In this document: in pieces, positions 45,604 to 53,450 of the stretch
Position numbering within the stretch: position 1 is the first letter of the stretch
Layout: every line of letters begins with the position of its first letter
From: Ignavibacteriota bacterium
Lineage (GTDB): Bacteria; Bacteroidota; Ignavibacteria; UBA10030; SZUA-254
Direction: 5' to 3'
Assembly (NCBI GenBank): GCA_025358305.1
Contig: JANYJZ010000037.1
Location: 1 to 64,000 of the forward strand
DNA length: 64,000 nt
Program-made: the position numbers and the translations under genes
Notes under the pieces: generated by a model
The model's database searches: none
Told to the model about the DNA's origin: nothing
The model's input: the letters and a program-made list of their open reading frames with translations, nothing else

Positions 45604-45823
45604 GAAAAAACCGAATGTCGGAATTCCATGACATTCGGTCGCGATTGGCTGCCACGATGGGCCCAAGGCGTCTGTCAAAGGTTTTCCTTCTCTTCGATTC
45701 CGCCCCCCGAAAATGCGAAGGAGGCGTCATAAGCGTGAGAAAATCTCACGTAGTCATCTCAGATCAACCTTTAACAACAAGCGCCAGCAGCGTACTCCTT
45801 GGGTTTAACATCGGTACACGTCT
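45604..45823 (-). ncRNA. Candidate structured leader RNA / riboregulator or sRNA upstream of porU
   Basis: Between a consensus promoter and a perfect terminator, the minus-strand transcript has nested complementary segments: 45813-45809 with 45659-45655 (CGATG/CATCG), 45803-45797 with 45668-45662 (CCCAAGG/CCTTGGG), and 45772-45766 with 45683-45677 (AAAGGTT/AACCTTT). Two hairpins sit inside: 45750-45734 (CGTGAGA/TCTCACG, perfect) and 45726-45701. The shape, an interrupted closing stem with a central bubble and inner hairpins, is RNA-like. No open frame of note occupies it. It could be a riboswitch-type attenuator for porU, a 6S-like or other sRNA, or both. I found no motif of a known riboswitch class. 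Confidence 0.6.
45605..45639 (-). terminator. Intrinsic terminator in the porU leader
   Basis: On the minus strand ACCGAATGTC (45639-45630) pairs perfectly with GACATTCGGT (45619-45610) around a 10-nt loop, followed by TTTTTT (45610-45605). The porU SD (45596-45590) begins only about 8 nt later. No promoter fits between this hairpin and the porU start, so porU mRNA must pass through it. Confidence 0.88.
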
Positions 45824-45829
45824 TGAAAT

Positions 45830-45858
45830 AATATAGAAAATGTTTGCCAGATTGTCAA
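45830..45858 (-). promoter_or_regulatory. Sigma-70-type promoter upstream of the porU leader RNA
   Basis: On the minus strand TTGACA (45858-45853), a 17-nt spacer and TATATT (45835-45830): a perfect -35 and a near-perfect -10. The expected transcription start is close to 45823. It is back to back with a plus-strand promoter at 45867-45895. Confidence 0.75.
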
Positions 45859-45866
45859 GATGCGAG

Positions 45867-45895
45867 TTGTATTTGTGGCATTAAATTCGTAAATT
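45867..45895 (+). promoter_or_regulatory. Candidate promoter of the GT5-gmhB operon
   Basis: TTGTAT (45867-45872), a 17-nt spacer and TAAATT (45890-45895) precede the GT5 gene. The predicted start near 45902 excludes the in-frame TTG at 45897 and supports ATG 45936 as the translation start. The boxes are moderate matches. Confidence 0.5.
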
Positions 45896-45935
45896 ATTGA
45901 AGAAACTTCCCGTTTTCTACCTTTTTTGGTCCCTC

Positions 45936-46811
45936 ATGTCAAAGAACATTGGCGTTCTCTATGTAGCCAGCGAGGCGGACCCGTTTATCAAAACGGGGAC
46001 CATCGGAGAACTTGCCGGCAACCTACCGAAGTCGATCAAGTCGCAGGGGCATGACATCCGCGTGATGCTTCCCGGGTACAGTTCCATCAACAGCCGGCGT
46101 TTCCAGATCCACAACCTCCTGAGAATGAAGGACATTGACATTCCGGTGGGCGCGGACGTGGAGCGGGCGTACATCAAGTCGTCCTATCTCAACGGCGACA
46201 GCCAGAAGGTCCTCGTCTATTTCCTGGCGAATGACCGCTACTACAACCGGGAGGGGCTCTACTTCCATCCCGACTCGAAGAAGCATTTCGTCGACAACGA
46301 CGAGCGCTTCATCTTCTTCTGCCGCGGCGTCCTCGAGACCTTGAAGCGTCTTCAGTGGCAGCCGCAGATCATCCACTGCAACGACTGGCAGTGCGGCCTC
46401 ATCCCGGCCTACCTCAAGACGATCTACAAGGATGACCCGTACTTCCGGAATGTGAAGACGGTCTTCACCGTCTACAGTATGGCGTCCTACGCGAGTTTCC
46501 CGAAGTCGACCTTCGCAAAGGCAGGCCTCGCCACGTCGCTCTTCGATACGAACGGATCGGTGAACGGGGCTGCGAACGGCAAGTTCAACTTCCTCAAGGC
46601 CGGCCTCACCTTCGCCGACGTCGTCACGACCTTCGGCAGCAAGGCGGACAAGGGCATCCGACTCTCCCCCCAGGACGGCATGGGGGAGATCATGAACGCC
46701 CGGAAGAACGCGATCGTCTCCATGGGGAACGACGCTCACAACGGCAGCGGACAGACCGTCCTCGCCCAACGGTTCATCGACGTCTATCGCGATCTGGTGA
46801 AGCATCCCTGA
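45936..46811 (+). CDS. Glycogen/starch synthase-like protein, N-terminal GT5 domain only
   Basis: The 291-residue protein matches the N-terminal Rossmann half of GT5 glycogen synthases: VLYVASEADPFIKTGTIGEL at the start, DERFIFFCRGVLETLKRLQW, and PQIIHCNDWQCGLIPAYLKT are recognisable. Full-length enzymes have about 480 residues; the C-terminal donor-binding half is missing and the gene ends cleanly. The ADP-glucose loop KxGGL is changed to KTGTIGEL. It is therefore unlikely to be an ordinary glycogen synthase and may bind a sugar or act with a partner. The stop and the next start share one base (TGATG), coupling it to the gmhB-like gene. Confidence 0.82.
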   Translation: MSKNIGVLYVASEADPFIKTGTIGELAGNLPKSIKSQGHDIRVMLPGYSSINSRRFQIHNLLRMKDIDIPVGADVERAYIKSSYLNGDSQKVLVYFLANDRYYNREGLYFHPDSKKHFVDNDERFIFFCRGVLETLKRLQWQPQIIHCNDWQCGLIPAYLKTIYKDDPYFRNVKTVFTVYSMASYASFPKSTFAKAGLATSLFDTNGSVNGAANGKFNFLKAGLTFADVVTTFGSKADKGIRLSPQDGMGEIMNARKNAIVSMGNDAHNGSGQTVLAQRFIDVYRDLVKHP

Positions 46812-47389
46812 TGGGCCGTATCGGGATCTTCCTTGACCGGGACGGCACCATCAACGTCGAAGTTGACTATCTCACCTCTCCAAAGGACCTCCAACTGATC
46901 CCAGGCTCGGCCGATGCCGTCCGCGAAGCGAACGGGCTCGACGCCGTCGTCTGCGTCATCACGAACCAGGCGGGCATCGCCCGGGGGCTCCTCACCGAAG
47001 AGCGGCTCGCGGAGATCCACACGGCGCTCCGTGAACAGCTCGCCGTAGCCGGCGCGCGCGTCGACGCCATCTACTACTGCCCGCACCACCCGACGATGGG
47101 AGAGCCCCCCTACCGGAAGGAATGCGACTGCCGGAAGCCGCTGCCCGGCATGGTGAACGCCGCCGTACGGGAGTTCGGCATCGATGTGAAGCGCTCCTTC
47201 GTCGTGGGGGATCGCCTCCTCGACGTCGGATTGGCGAACGCGGTCGGCGCAACGGCCATCCTCGTCCGGACCGGCTACGGCGAGACGGAACTCTCTCGGC
47301 CGATACCGGAAGGGGTCAAGATTGATTATGTTGCAAAGGATTTGTATGATGCAATACAGTTTGTCAAACGTATGATCCAGCATGATTAA
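46811..47389 (+). CDS. gmhB: GmhB-like HAD phosphatase (heptose-1,7-bisphosphate 7-phosphatase)
   Basis: A 192-residue HAD phosphatase of the HisB-N/GmhB group: FLDRDGTINVEVDYLTSP has the nucleophile and acid aspartates, VCVITNQAGIARGLL is motif 2, and FVVGDRLLDVGLANAVGATA is motif 4. The zinc-binding loop with CPHHP and ECDCRKPLPGM is present, as in GmhB, which dephosphorylates heptose bisphosphate on the way to LPS core heptose. It starts on the last base of the GT5 stop. Its position beside envelope genes suits an LPS role; a histidinol-phosphatase role is less likely without his genes. Confidence 0.88.
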   Translation: MGRIGIFLDRDGTINVEVDYLTSPKDLQLIPGSADAVREANGLDAVVCVITNQAGIARGLLTEERLAEIHTALREQLAVAGARVDAIYYCPHHPTMGEPPYRKECDCRKPLPGMVNAAVREFGIDVKRSFVVGDRLLDVGLANAVGATAILVRTGYGETELSRPIPEGVKIDYVAKDLYDAIQFVKRMIQHD

Positions 47390-48551
47390 CATCCAGCGCG
47401 GTTCCACCCTCATCTCGCAGCTCGTTCTCCTTGCCGTCACGGCCTTCCTCCTCGCCGGGACCCTCTCCTCGTGCAGCGATGAGCCGAACGCCACCGGCGT
47501 CAGCCTCATCCCCGACACCCTGCACATCGGCACGCTCATCGCCCCGCTTACCGGCGACACGACCGTCCGAACAAGGATAGGGGGCAACGCCGCGAACCTC
47601 CTCACGGGCAAGAGCGGCACATATGAGGCCCGGTCACTCATGGAGTTCCTCTTTACCCCGTCGGACCTTGTCTCCGGGATCGTCATCGATTCCGCGGTCT
47701 TGACGCTCAAGGTGCTCTACCGGTTCCCCGACTCCACCGGCGACCTCGGGTTCGAGGCGCATGCGATGACGAGGACATGGGACGCGAAGACCTTCAATTG
47801 GGACAGCCTCCCGGGCTCGGCGAGCGCCACCTCCGCCGGCAGCTTCCTGAAGACCATCACCTCCGCGGACACCCTCATCCGGGTCCAGCTCGACACCGCA
47901 CAGATCCGAACGTGGTGGCAGACGGGCAACGTCACGCTCCAGCTCGTCCCGTCCCCCGCCTCCGGGATCATCGCCGGGTTCTCGAACATCCTCTCCACCG
48001 TCGAGGACACGCGGCCGGATATACTCATCAGCTACCATAACGCGACGGTCGACTCCCTGAAACTTGAACGGCGAAGCCCGCGCGTCGTCTTTGTCGCCAC
48101 AGACGACCTCCTTCCCGTACCTGCGGGGCTGACGCTCCAGGCGGGCGTCGCCCGCCGGGCGCTCCTCCGGTTCGACTCACTCTCGGTACCGCCGCTGGCG
48201 AGCATTACGAGCGCGGTCTTCGAGGTCGCCGTCGACGGCGCCAACTCGATCACGAACGGGTTCACGCGCGACAGCCTCTACGTCTACCTCCTCAGAAAGA
48301 CCACGGCGCCCTACGACTCGCTCGCGGTCCAGATCGTCTGCACGCCGGTCACCGAGGGGGGACAGAAGTACTTCCGCGGCGACATTCGTGCGATCGTCCA
48401 GCAGTGGATCAGCCGGGAGCCGAACAAGGGCCTCCTTTTGAGGACCCTCGGCGATTTCACGACGATGGACAAGTTCACGCTCTACGACGGCACGGCGAGC
48501 GCGGCGCTCCAGCCGAAGATCAAGATCACTTATACGCTCCTTCCCCCATGA
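47382..48551 (+). CDS. Large lipoprotein, beta-rich (DUF4270/DNRLRE-like)
   Basis: The 389-residue product has a lipobox (AFLLAGTLSSC, SDEPN) and a repetitive beta structure: SLMEFLFTPSDLVSGIVIDS, AVLTLKVLYRF and ALLRFDSLSVPPLASITSAV fit the DNRLRE-type jellyroll found in secreted and adhesive proteins. The early sequence GVSLIPDTLHIGT also recalls DUF4270 lipoproteins, which in Bacteroidota often sit next to a short glycogen-synthase gene as here. It overlaps gmhB by 8 bp and the next gene by 4 bp. Domain naming is tentative; lipoprotein nature is well supported. Confidence 0.75.
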   Translation: MINIQRGSTLISQLVLLAVTAFLLAGTLSSCSDEPNATGVSLIPDTLHIGTLIAPLTGDTTVRTRIGGNAANLLTGKSGTYEARSLMEFLFTPSDLVSGIVIDSAVLTLKVLYRFPDSTGDLGFEAHAMTRTWDAKTFNWDSLPGSASATSAGSFLKTITSADTLIRVQLDTAQIRTWWQTGNVTLQLVPSPASGIIAGFSNILSTVEDTRPDILISYHNATVDSLKLERRSPRVVFVATDDLLPVPAGLTLQAGVARRALLRFDSLSVPPLASITSAVFEVAVDGANSITNGFTRDSLYVYLLRKTTAPYDSLAVQIVCTPVTEGGQKYFRGDIRAIVQQWISREPNKGLLLRTLGDFTTMDKFTLYDGTASAALQPKIKITYTLLPP

Positions 48552-49819
48552 ACCAGAACGCCCTTCGGACGATCATGCGTGTGATCTCCATGTTGCTCCT
48601 CCTCCCCGTCGGCGCGCTCGCGGCGGGCAACGGTGGGTCCATCTACTCCCGGTTCGGGATCGGCGACCTGCGCTACGGCTATTCTGCACAGTCGCTCGGC
48701 ATGGCGGAAACCGGCCTCTCCATCCGCTCCATGAGCAATATCGACCAGACGAACCCCGCCTCCTGGAGCTCCATCAACCGGACCCGGTGGACCATCGGCG
48801 CGCTCTACGAGGGATATTCCTCGACCGATGGGATCTCGTCGACGCGGCTCGGCAGCGCGGAGTTCAACGGCGCCATGATCGCGTTCCCCATCGCCCCGAA
48901 GTCCGGCGTCGTCTTCGCCGGCGGCATCACGCCCTACAGCCGGGTGAACTATAACACCGTCACGCCGTCGTCGCAGGGCGGTCTCGACTACACGCTCCAC
49001 TTCATCGGCACGGGCGGCCTCTCGGCCGCGCACGCCGGCTTCTCCGCGTCGCTCACCGACGAGCTCCACGCGGGCATCCAGCTGCAGTACTACTTCGGTT
49101 CGCTCAAGCACACCGTCCAGCAGTCCTTCAGCGGTTCAGATTACACCAGCGCTGAGGTGATCCGCTCGACGCAGCTCAGAGGGACGGGGCTCACGCTTGG
49201 ACTCATCTACACCGGGCTGTCCGGCGTACTGCGCCTTCCGGAGACGGACCATTTCAGCGTCGGGGGATTCTTCTCGACGGCGGCACATCTCTCGTCGGAC
49301 CAGGACGACTTCCTGAAGTACGTCGCCGGCGGCCTCACGACGTACGATACATCGACCGTCGCGAGCGGTTCGAATCACCTCCCCCTCTCCGCCGGCGCCG
49401 GCATCTCGTATGCCACCGAGCGCGTCACGGTCGGGGCGGACATGCAGTACCAGAACTGGAACGCCTACACGGACCGGGGCATCCACCCGACCGAGCTCCG
49501 GGACAGCTACCGCTACAGCGGCGGGATGGAGCTCGCCGCACGGCGCGACCCCACGGCGCCGTTCACCCAGCGCATGGCCTTCCGGGCGGGGCTCTTCTAC
49601 AACCAGACCTATTATATCCTCAAGAACCAGCCGGTGAACGAGTACGGCGTCAGCGCGGGTACGGGCATCCCGATCTTCGGCGAGACCCGCCTCCACATCG
49701 GCGCGGAGTACTCCTTGCGCGGCACGACCGACCTTCAGCTCCAGAAGGACAAGATCCTGCGGTTTTCGTTCACGGTGACCGGCGGCGAACTCTGGTTCGT
49801 CCGTCCGGCGGAAGAATAA
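48548..49819 (+). CDS. FadL/PorV-like outer-membrane barrel protein
   Basis: A 423-residue protein with a signal peptide (VISMLLLLPVGALAAG). SIYSRFGIGDLRYGYSAQSL, MAETGLSIRSMSNIDQTNPA and SWSSINRTRWTIGALY is the N-terminal pattern of the FadL/PorV barrel superfamily with NPA near the hatch. Strands continue to the end (TVTGGELWFVRPAEE). The start at 48548 overlaps the lipoprotein stop as ATGA. A lipoprotein plus barrel translated together suggests a complex on the outer membrane. Cargo or substrate unknown. Confidence 0.78.
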   Translation: MNQNALRTIMRVISMLLLLPVGALAAGNGGSIYSRFGIGDLRYGYSAQSLGMAETGLSIRSMSNIDQTNPASWSSINRTRWTIGALYEGYSSTDGISSTRLGSAEFNGAMIAFPIAPKSGVVFAGGITPYSRVNYNTVTPSSQGGLDYTLHFIGTGGLSAAHAGFSASLTDELHAGIQLQYYFGSLKHTVQQSFSGSDYTSAEVIRSTQLRGTGLTLGLIYTGLSGVLRLPETDHFSVGGFFSTAAHLSSDQDDFLKYVAGGLTTYDTSTVASGSNHLPLSAGAGISYATERVTVGADMQYQNWNAYTDRGIHPTELRDSYRYSGGMELAARRDPTAPFTQRMAFRAGLFYNQTYYILKNQPVNEYGVSAGTGIPIFGETRLHIGAEYSLRGTTDLQLQKDKILRFSFTVTGGELWFVRPAEE

Positions 49820-49836
49820 CAATCTCTCACACGACC

Positions 49837-50274
49837 ATGATCGCTCTCGGCGCGGACCACGCGGGCTTTGAATACAAGGAAAAGATCAAGGCGCTCCTCC
49901 AGTCGATGAATGTGCCGTTCGAGGACCTCGGGACGCACTCCCTGGACTCCACCGATTACCCCGACTACGCGCATCAGGTGTCCCTGGCCGTCGCCGCCGG
50001 CAAGGCGGAGTTCGGCATCCTCGTCTGCGGCACCGGCATCGGCATGTCCATCGTCGCCAACAAGCACTCAGGCATCCGCGCAGCAAATACCGAGTCGGTC
50101 GCGGGCGCGAAGCTCGCCCGGCAGCACAACAACGCGAACATCCTCGCCCTCGGCGCACGTTTGACCCCGTGGGAGACGGCGAAGGAGATCGTCCAGGCAT
50201 TCCTCGCGACGCCGTTCGAGGGCGGGAGGCACCAGCGCCGCGTCGACAAGATCCACACTCTCACGAACCTGTAG
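49837..50274 (+). CDS. rpiB: Ribose-5-phosphate isomerase B
   Basis: RpiB interconverts ribose-5-phosphate and ribulose-5-phosphate in the pentose phosphate pathway. The 145-residue length, the start [17 protein letters not shown], the catalytic-cysteine loop [16 protein letters not shown] and [20 protein letters not shown] are all family typical. Galactose-6-phosphate isomerase subunits (LacA/LacB) share the fold but would come as a pair. It lies 17 bp after the barrel gene, in line with glyA and tatC. Confidence 0.95.
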   Translation: MIALGADHAGFEYKEKIKALLQSMNVPFEDLGTHSLDSTDYPDYAHQVSLAVAAGKAEFGILVCGTGIGMSIVANKHSGIRAANTESVAGAKLARQHNNANILALGARLTPWETAKEIVQAFLATPFEGGRHQRRVDKIHTLTNL

Positions 50275-50302
50275 CGAACCGACACCCCTTTCGAGCTTTT
50301 CT

Positions 50303-51601
50303 ATGAACAGACTCCAGACCGCAGATCCCGCGATCGCCGCAACGATCCGGAAAGAGACGCATCGCCAGAACACCAAACTCGAGCTCATCGCCTCGGAGAA
50401 CTTCGTGAGCCTCGCGGTCCTCGAGGCACTCGGATCGGTCATGACGAACAAGTACGCCGAAGGGTATCCCGGCAAGCGCTATTACGGGGGCTGCGAGTTC
50501 GTCGACGAGGCGGAGAACCTGGCCCGGGACCGCGCGAAGCAGCTCTTCGGGGCGGCCTACGCGAACGTCCAGCCTCACTCCGGCTCCCAGGCGAACATGG
50601 CGGTCTATTTCACGTTCATCAAGCCGGGCGACACCGTCATGGGGATGAACCTCTCGCACGGCGGACACCTCACCCACGGTTCCGCGGTGAACTTCTCCGG
50701 ACAGTTATACAAGTTCGTGGCGTACGGCGTCAAGAAGGAGACCGGCCTCATCGACTACGATGAGGTCGAGACCGTCGCCTTGCGCGAGCGCCCGAAGATG
50801 ATCACGGTCGGAGCGAGCGCCTACTCCCGGAACATCGACTACAAGGCCTTCCGGCAGATCGCCGACAAGGCCGGCGCGTTCCTCTTCGCCGACATCGCCC
50901 ACCCGGCGGGGCTCATCGCCAAGGGGCTCCTTCATAACCCCCTCCCCCACTGCCACGTCGTCACCTCGACGACGCACAAGACCCTGCGAGGCCCGCGCGG
51001 CGGGCTCATCCTCATGGGGAGCGATTTTGACAACCCCTTCGGCATCGTCGCACCGAAATCCGGCAGGAACAAAATGATGTCGGAGCTCCTCGATTCCATG
51101 GTCATCCCCGGCATCCAGGGCGGGCCGCTCATGCACGTCATCGCCGCGAAGGCGACGGGGTTCCTCGAGAATCTCGACCCCTCGTTCGCGACGTATGCGA
51201 AGCAGATCATCCTCAACGCCCAGGCCCTGGCCGGCGCGCTTATGAAGCTCGGGTACTACGTCGTGTCGAACGGGACCGACAACCACCTCATGCTCCTCGA
51301 CCTGAGGAACCGCAACCTCACCGGCAAGGAGGCCCAGGAAGCGCTCGATCTCGCCGGCATCACCGTGAACAAGAACGGCGTGCCGTTCGACGACAAGAGC
51401 CCCCTCATCACATCAGGCATCAGGATCGGCACCCCCGCCTTGACGACGCGCGGGATGAAGGAACCCGAAATGGCGATCGTCGCCGGTTTTATCCACGAGG
51501 TCCTCACGCACATCGGCGACACCAAGGTCTACACGAAGGTGGAAGAGGACATCCGGAAGTTCTGCGAGCGGTTCCCGCTTTACCCAGAGCTCCCGCAGTA
51601 A
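50303..51601 (+). CDS. glyA: Serine hydroxymethyltransferase
   Basis: A 432-residue PLP enzyme that makes glycine and 5,10-methylene-THF from serine. [40 protein letters not shown], and the PLP-lysine block [17 protein letters not shown] are intact, and [19 protein letters not shown] follows. Length matches bacterial GlyA. It is 28 bp after rpiB and 27 bp before tatC, so probably one housekeeping operon. Confidence 0.97.
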   Translation: MNRLQTADPAIAATIRKETHRQNTKLELIASENFVSLAVLEALGSVMTNKYAEGYPGKRYYGGCEFVDEAENLARDRAKQLFGAAYANVQPHSGSQANMAVYFTFIKPGDTVMGMNLSHGGHLTHGSAVNFSGQLYKFVAYGVKKETGLIDYDEVETVALRERPKMITVGASAYSRNIDYKAFRQIADKAGAFLFADIAHPAGLIAKGLLHNPLPHCHVVTSTTHKTLRGPRGGLILMGSDFDNPFGIVAPKSGRNKMMSELLDSMVIPGIQGGPLMHVIAAKATGFLENLDPSFATYAKQIILNAQALAGALMKLGYYVVSNGTDNHLMLLDLRNRNLTGKEAQEALDLAGITVNKNGVPFDDKSPLITSGIRIGTPALTTRGMKEPEMAIVAGFIHEVLTHIGDTKVYTKVEEDIRKFCERFPLYPELPQ

Positions 51602-51628
51602 TCAATCGAAAGCGAAAGCGCACGCACC

Positions 51629-52435
51629 ATGTCATTTCTTGAACAGCTATCACGAGCCGTCGCCGACGACGACGGCCTGGAGCACGAAGGCGACGAACAC
51701 GAGATGTCGTTCCTCGACCATCTCGAGGAACTCCGGTGGCGGGTCGTCAAGGCCGCCCTGGGCCTCCTCGTCGCGATCATCGTCTGCACCGTCTTTTCGG
51801 ACTGGCTCGTCAACGTCGTCGTCCTCCGGCCGAGCCAGACCACGACGCCCCCCTTGAACCTCATCAACACCGTCCCGTACGGCCAGATCACGTTCTACAT
51901 GATGACGGTCGTCGTTGCGGCGCTCATCATCACCTCGCCCTGGATCCTCTACCAGGTCTGGAAGTTCATCCAACCCGGGCTCCTGCCCAAAGAGCGGCGC
52001 TACATCTCCGGGATCGTCTTTTTCACGACGTTCTGCTTCCTCGCCGGCGTCGCGTTCGCGTACTTCCTCATGCTGCCGTACATGCTCCAGTTCTTCGCCA
52101 CTTTCGGGACGACGGGGATCCAGAACCTCATTTCCGTCAGCGAATACATCTCGTTCGTCATTCAGCTCGTGCTCCTGTCCGGGCTCATCTTCGAACTCCC
52201 CATGATCTCGTACTTCCTGGCGCGCCTGGGCATCTTGACGCCCGCGTTCATGCGCCATTACCGCCGGCACTCGATCATCGTCATCCTGTTCATCGCCGCC
52301 GTCGTCACGCCGACGACCGATCCGTTCACGATGTCCATTTTCTCGATCCCGATGCTCCTCCTCTACGAGGTGAGCATTTTGGTCGCCGTCATCGCGCAGC
52401 GCCGCCGCACCGCAGCAAAAGCTCCCATCGACTAG
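51629..52435 (+). CDS. tatC: Sec-independent protein translocase TatC
   Basis: TatC recognises twin-arginine signal peptides at the inner membrane. After an unusually acidic N-terminal extension of about 25 residues (DDDGLEHEGDEHE), the family start MSFLDHLEELRWRVVKAALG is found, then six membrane helices; PWILYQVWKFIQPGLLPKER is the conserved cytoplasmic-loop block. The 268-residue length is normal. The extension begins with MSFLEQL, a near copy of the later MSFLDHL, so an internal start at the second Met (51704) is conceivable. TatA/B are not in the window. Confidence 0.94.
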   Translation: MSFLEQLSRAVADDDGLEHEGDEHEMSFLDHLEELRWRVVKAALGLLVAIIVCTVFSDWLVNVVVLRPSQTTTPPLNLINTVPYGQITFYMMTVVVAALIITSPWILYQVWKFIQPGLLPKERRYISGIVFFTTFCFLAGVAFAYFLMLPYMLQFFATFGTTGIQNLISVSEYISFVIQLVLLSGLIFELPMISYFLARLGILTPAFMRHYRRHSIIVILFIAAVVTPTTDPFTMSIFSIPMLLLYEVSILVAVIAQRRRTAAKAPID

Positions 52436-52451
52436 CCCCCTCGCGCCCCCG

Positions 52452-53423
52452 GTGAAACTCGACGCCATCATTGAGCCCATCAGCACAGAACTCGACGAGT
52501 TCGACGCGCAGTTCCGCGTCGCCATGCAGTCGAAGGTCGCCTTCGTCGACATGATCGCGCGGTACATCGTGAAGCAGAAGGGGAAACGCATCCGTCCCGC
52601 GCTCGTCCTCTTGACCGCGAAGGCGTGCGGCGCGGTGAACGACAGCACATACCGCGGGGCGTCCTTGGTCGAGATCCTCCACACGGCGACGCTCATCCAC
52701 GACGACGTCGTCGACGACGCCGACACCCGCCGGGGGTTCGCGTCGATCAACGCGGTCTGGAAGAACAAGATCGCGGTCCTCATGGGAGACTACATGCTCG
52801 CGAAGGGGCTCCTCCTCTCGCTCGACAACAACGACTTTCAGTTCCTGAAGATCACTTCCGACGCCGTCCGGCGGATGAGCGAGGCGGAGATCCTCCAGAT
52901 CGCGAAGAGCAAGGACCTCGACCTCGACGAACAGACATACCTTTCGATCATCTCGGACAAGACCGCATCGCTCCTGTCGACCTGCACGCAGATCGGAGCC
53001 GCGAGCGTGTCGCGCGACGAGGCGCTCGTCCAGCGAATGAAGGTGTTCGGGGAGAACCTCGGTATGGTCTTCCAGATCAAGGACGACCTCCTCGACTACA
53101 CCGGTCGGAAGAGCATCACCGGCAAGCCGACAGGCATCGACCTGAAGGAGAAGAAGCTCACCTTGCCGCTCATCTACGCGTTCACACAGGCGCCCCGGAG
53201 CGAGTCAAAGCAGGTGCTCAAAGTGATCAAGAACGGGCCGTCGAAGAAGGACGTGCTCAACGTCGTGGAGTTCGCGCACGAATACGGCGGGATCGACTAC
53301 GCCGTTCGGCGCGCCGAGGAGTATTCCGAAGCGGCGCGCGAAGCGCTTGCGGCGCTCCCTCCCTCCCCTTCCAAGGACGCGCTCGTCGCATTCGTCACGT
53401 TCGTCATGGACCGCACGAAGTAA
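52452..53423 (+). CDS. Polyprenyl synthetase (trans-isoprenyl diphosphate synthase)
   Basis: A 323-residue enzyme that condenses isopentenyl diphosphate into longer prenyl chains. The first Asp-rich motif is LIHDDVVDDADTRRG, the second FQIKDDLLDYTG; GKRIRPALVLLTAKACGA and LPLIYAFTQAPRSE are also conserved. Residues before the first motif (TATLIH) are small, suggesting a long product such as octaprenyl diphosphate for menaquinone, but chain length cannot be fixed from reading. The start is GTG at 52452. It is the last gene of the plus-strand run from 45.9 kb. Confidence 0.93.
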   Translation: MKLDAIIEPISTELDEFDAQFRVAMQSKVAFVDMIARYIVKQKGKRIRPALVLLTAKACGAVNDSTYRGASLVEILHTATLIHDDVVDDADTRRGFASINAVWKNKIAVLMGDYMLAKGLLLSLDNNDFQFLKITSDAVRRMSEAEILQIAKSKDLDLDEQTYLSIISDKTASLLSTCTQIGAASVSRDEALVQRMKVFGENLGMVFQIKDDLLDYTGRKSITGKPTGIDLKEKKLTLPLIYAFTQAPRSESKQVLKVIKNGPSKKDVLNVVEFAHEYGGIDYAVRRAEEYSEAAREALAALPPSPSKDALVAFVTFVMDRTK

Positions 53424-53450
53424 GTTCAGTTCCCCGCATGAAAGGGTCGT

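Noticed and set aside
45604-45823. Known riboswitch or housekeeping RNA (TPP, c-di-GMP, cobalamin, SRP RNA, tmRNA, RNase P) in the porU leader
   Set aside because: A CTGAGA string recalls the TPP aptamer, but its partner segments are missing. I found no signature of the other classes, so the RNA is reported as unassigned.
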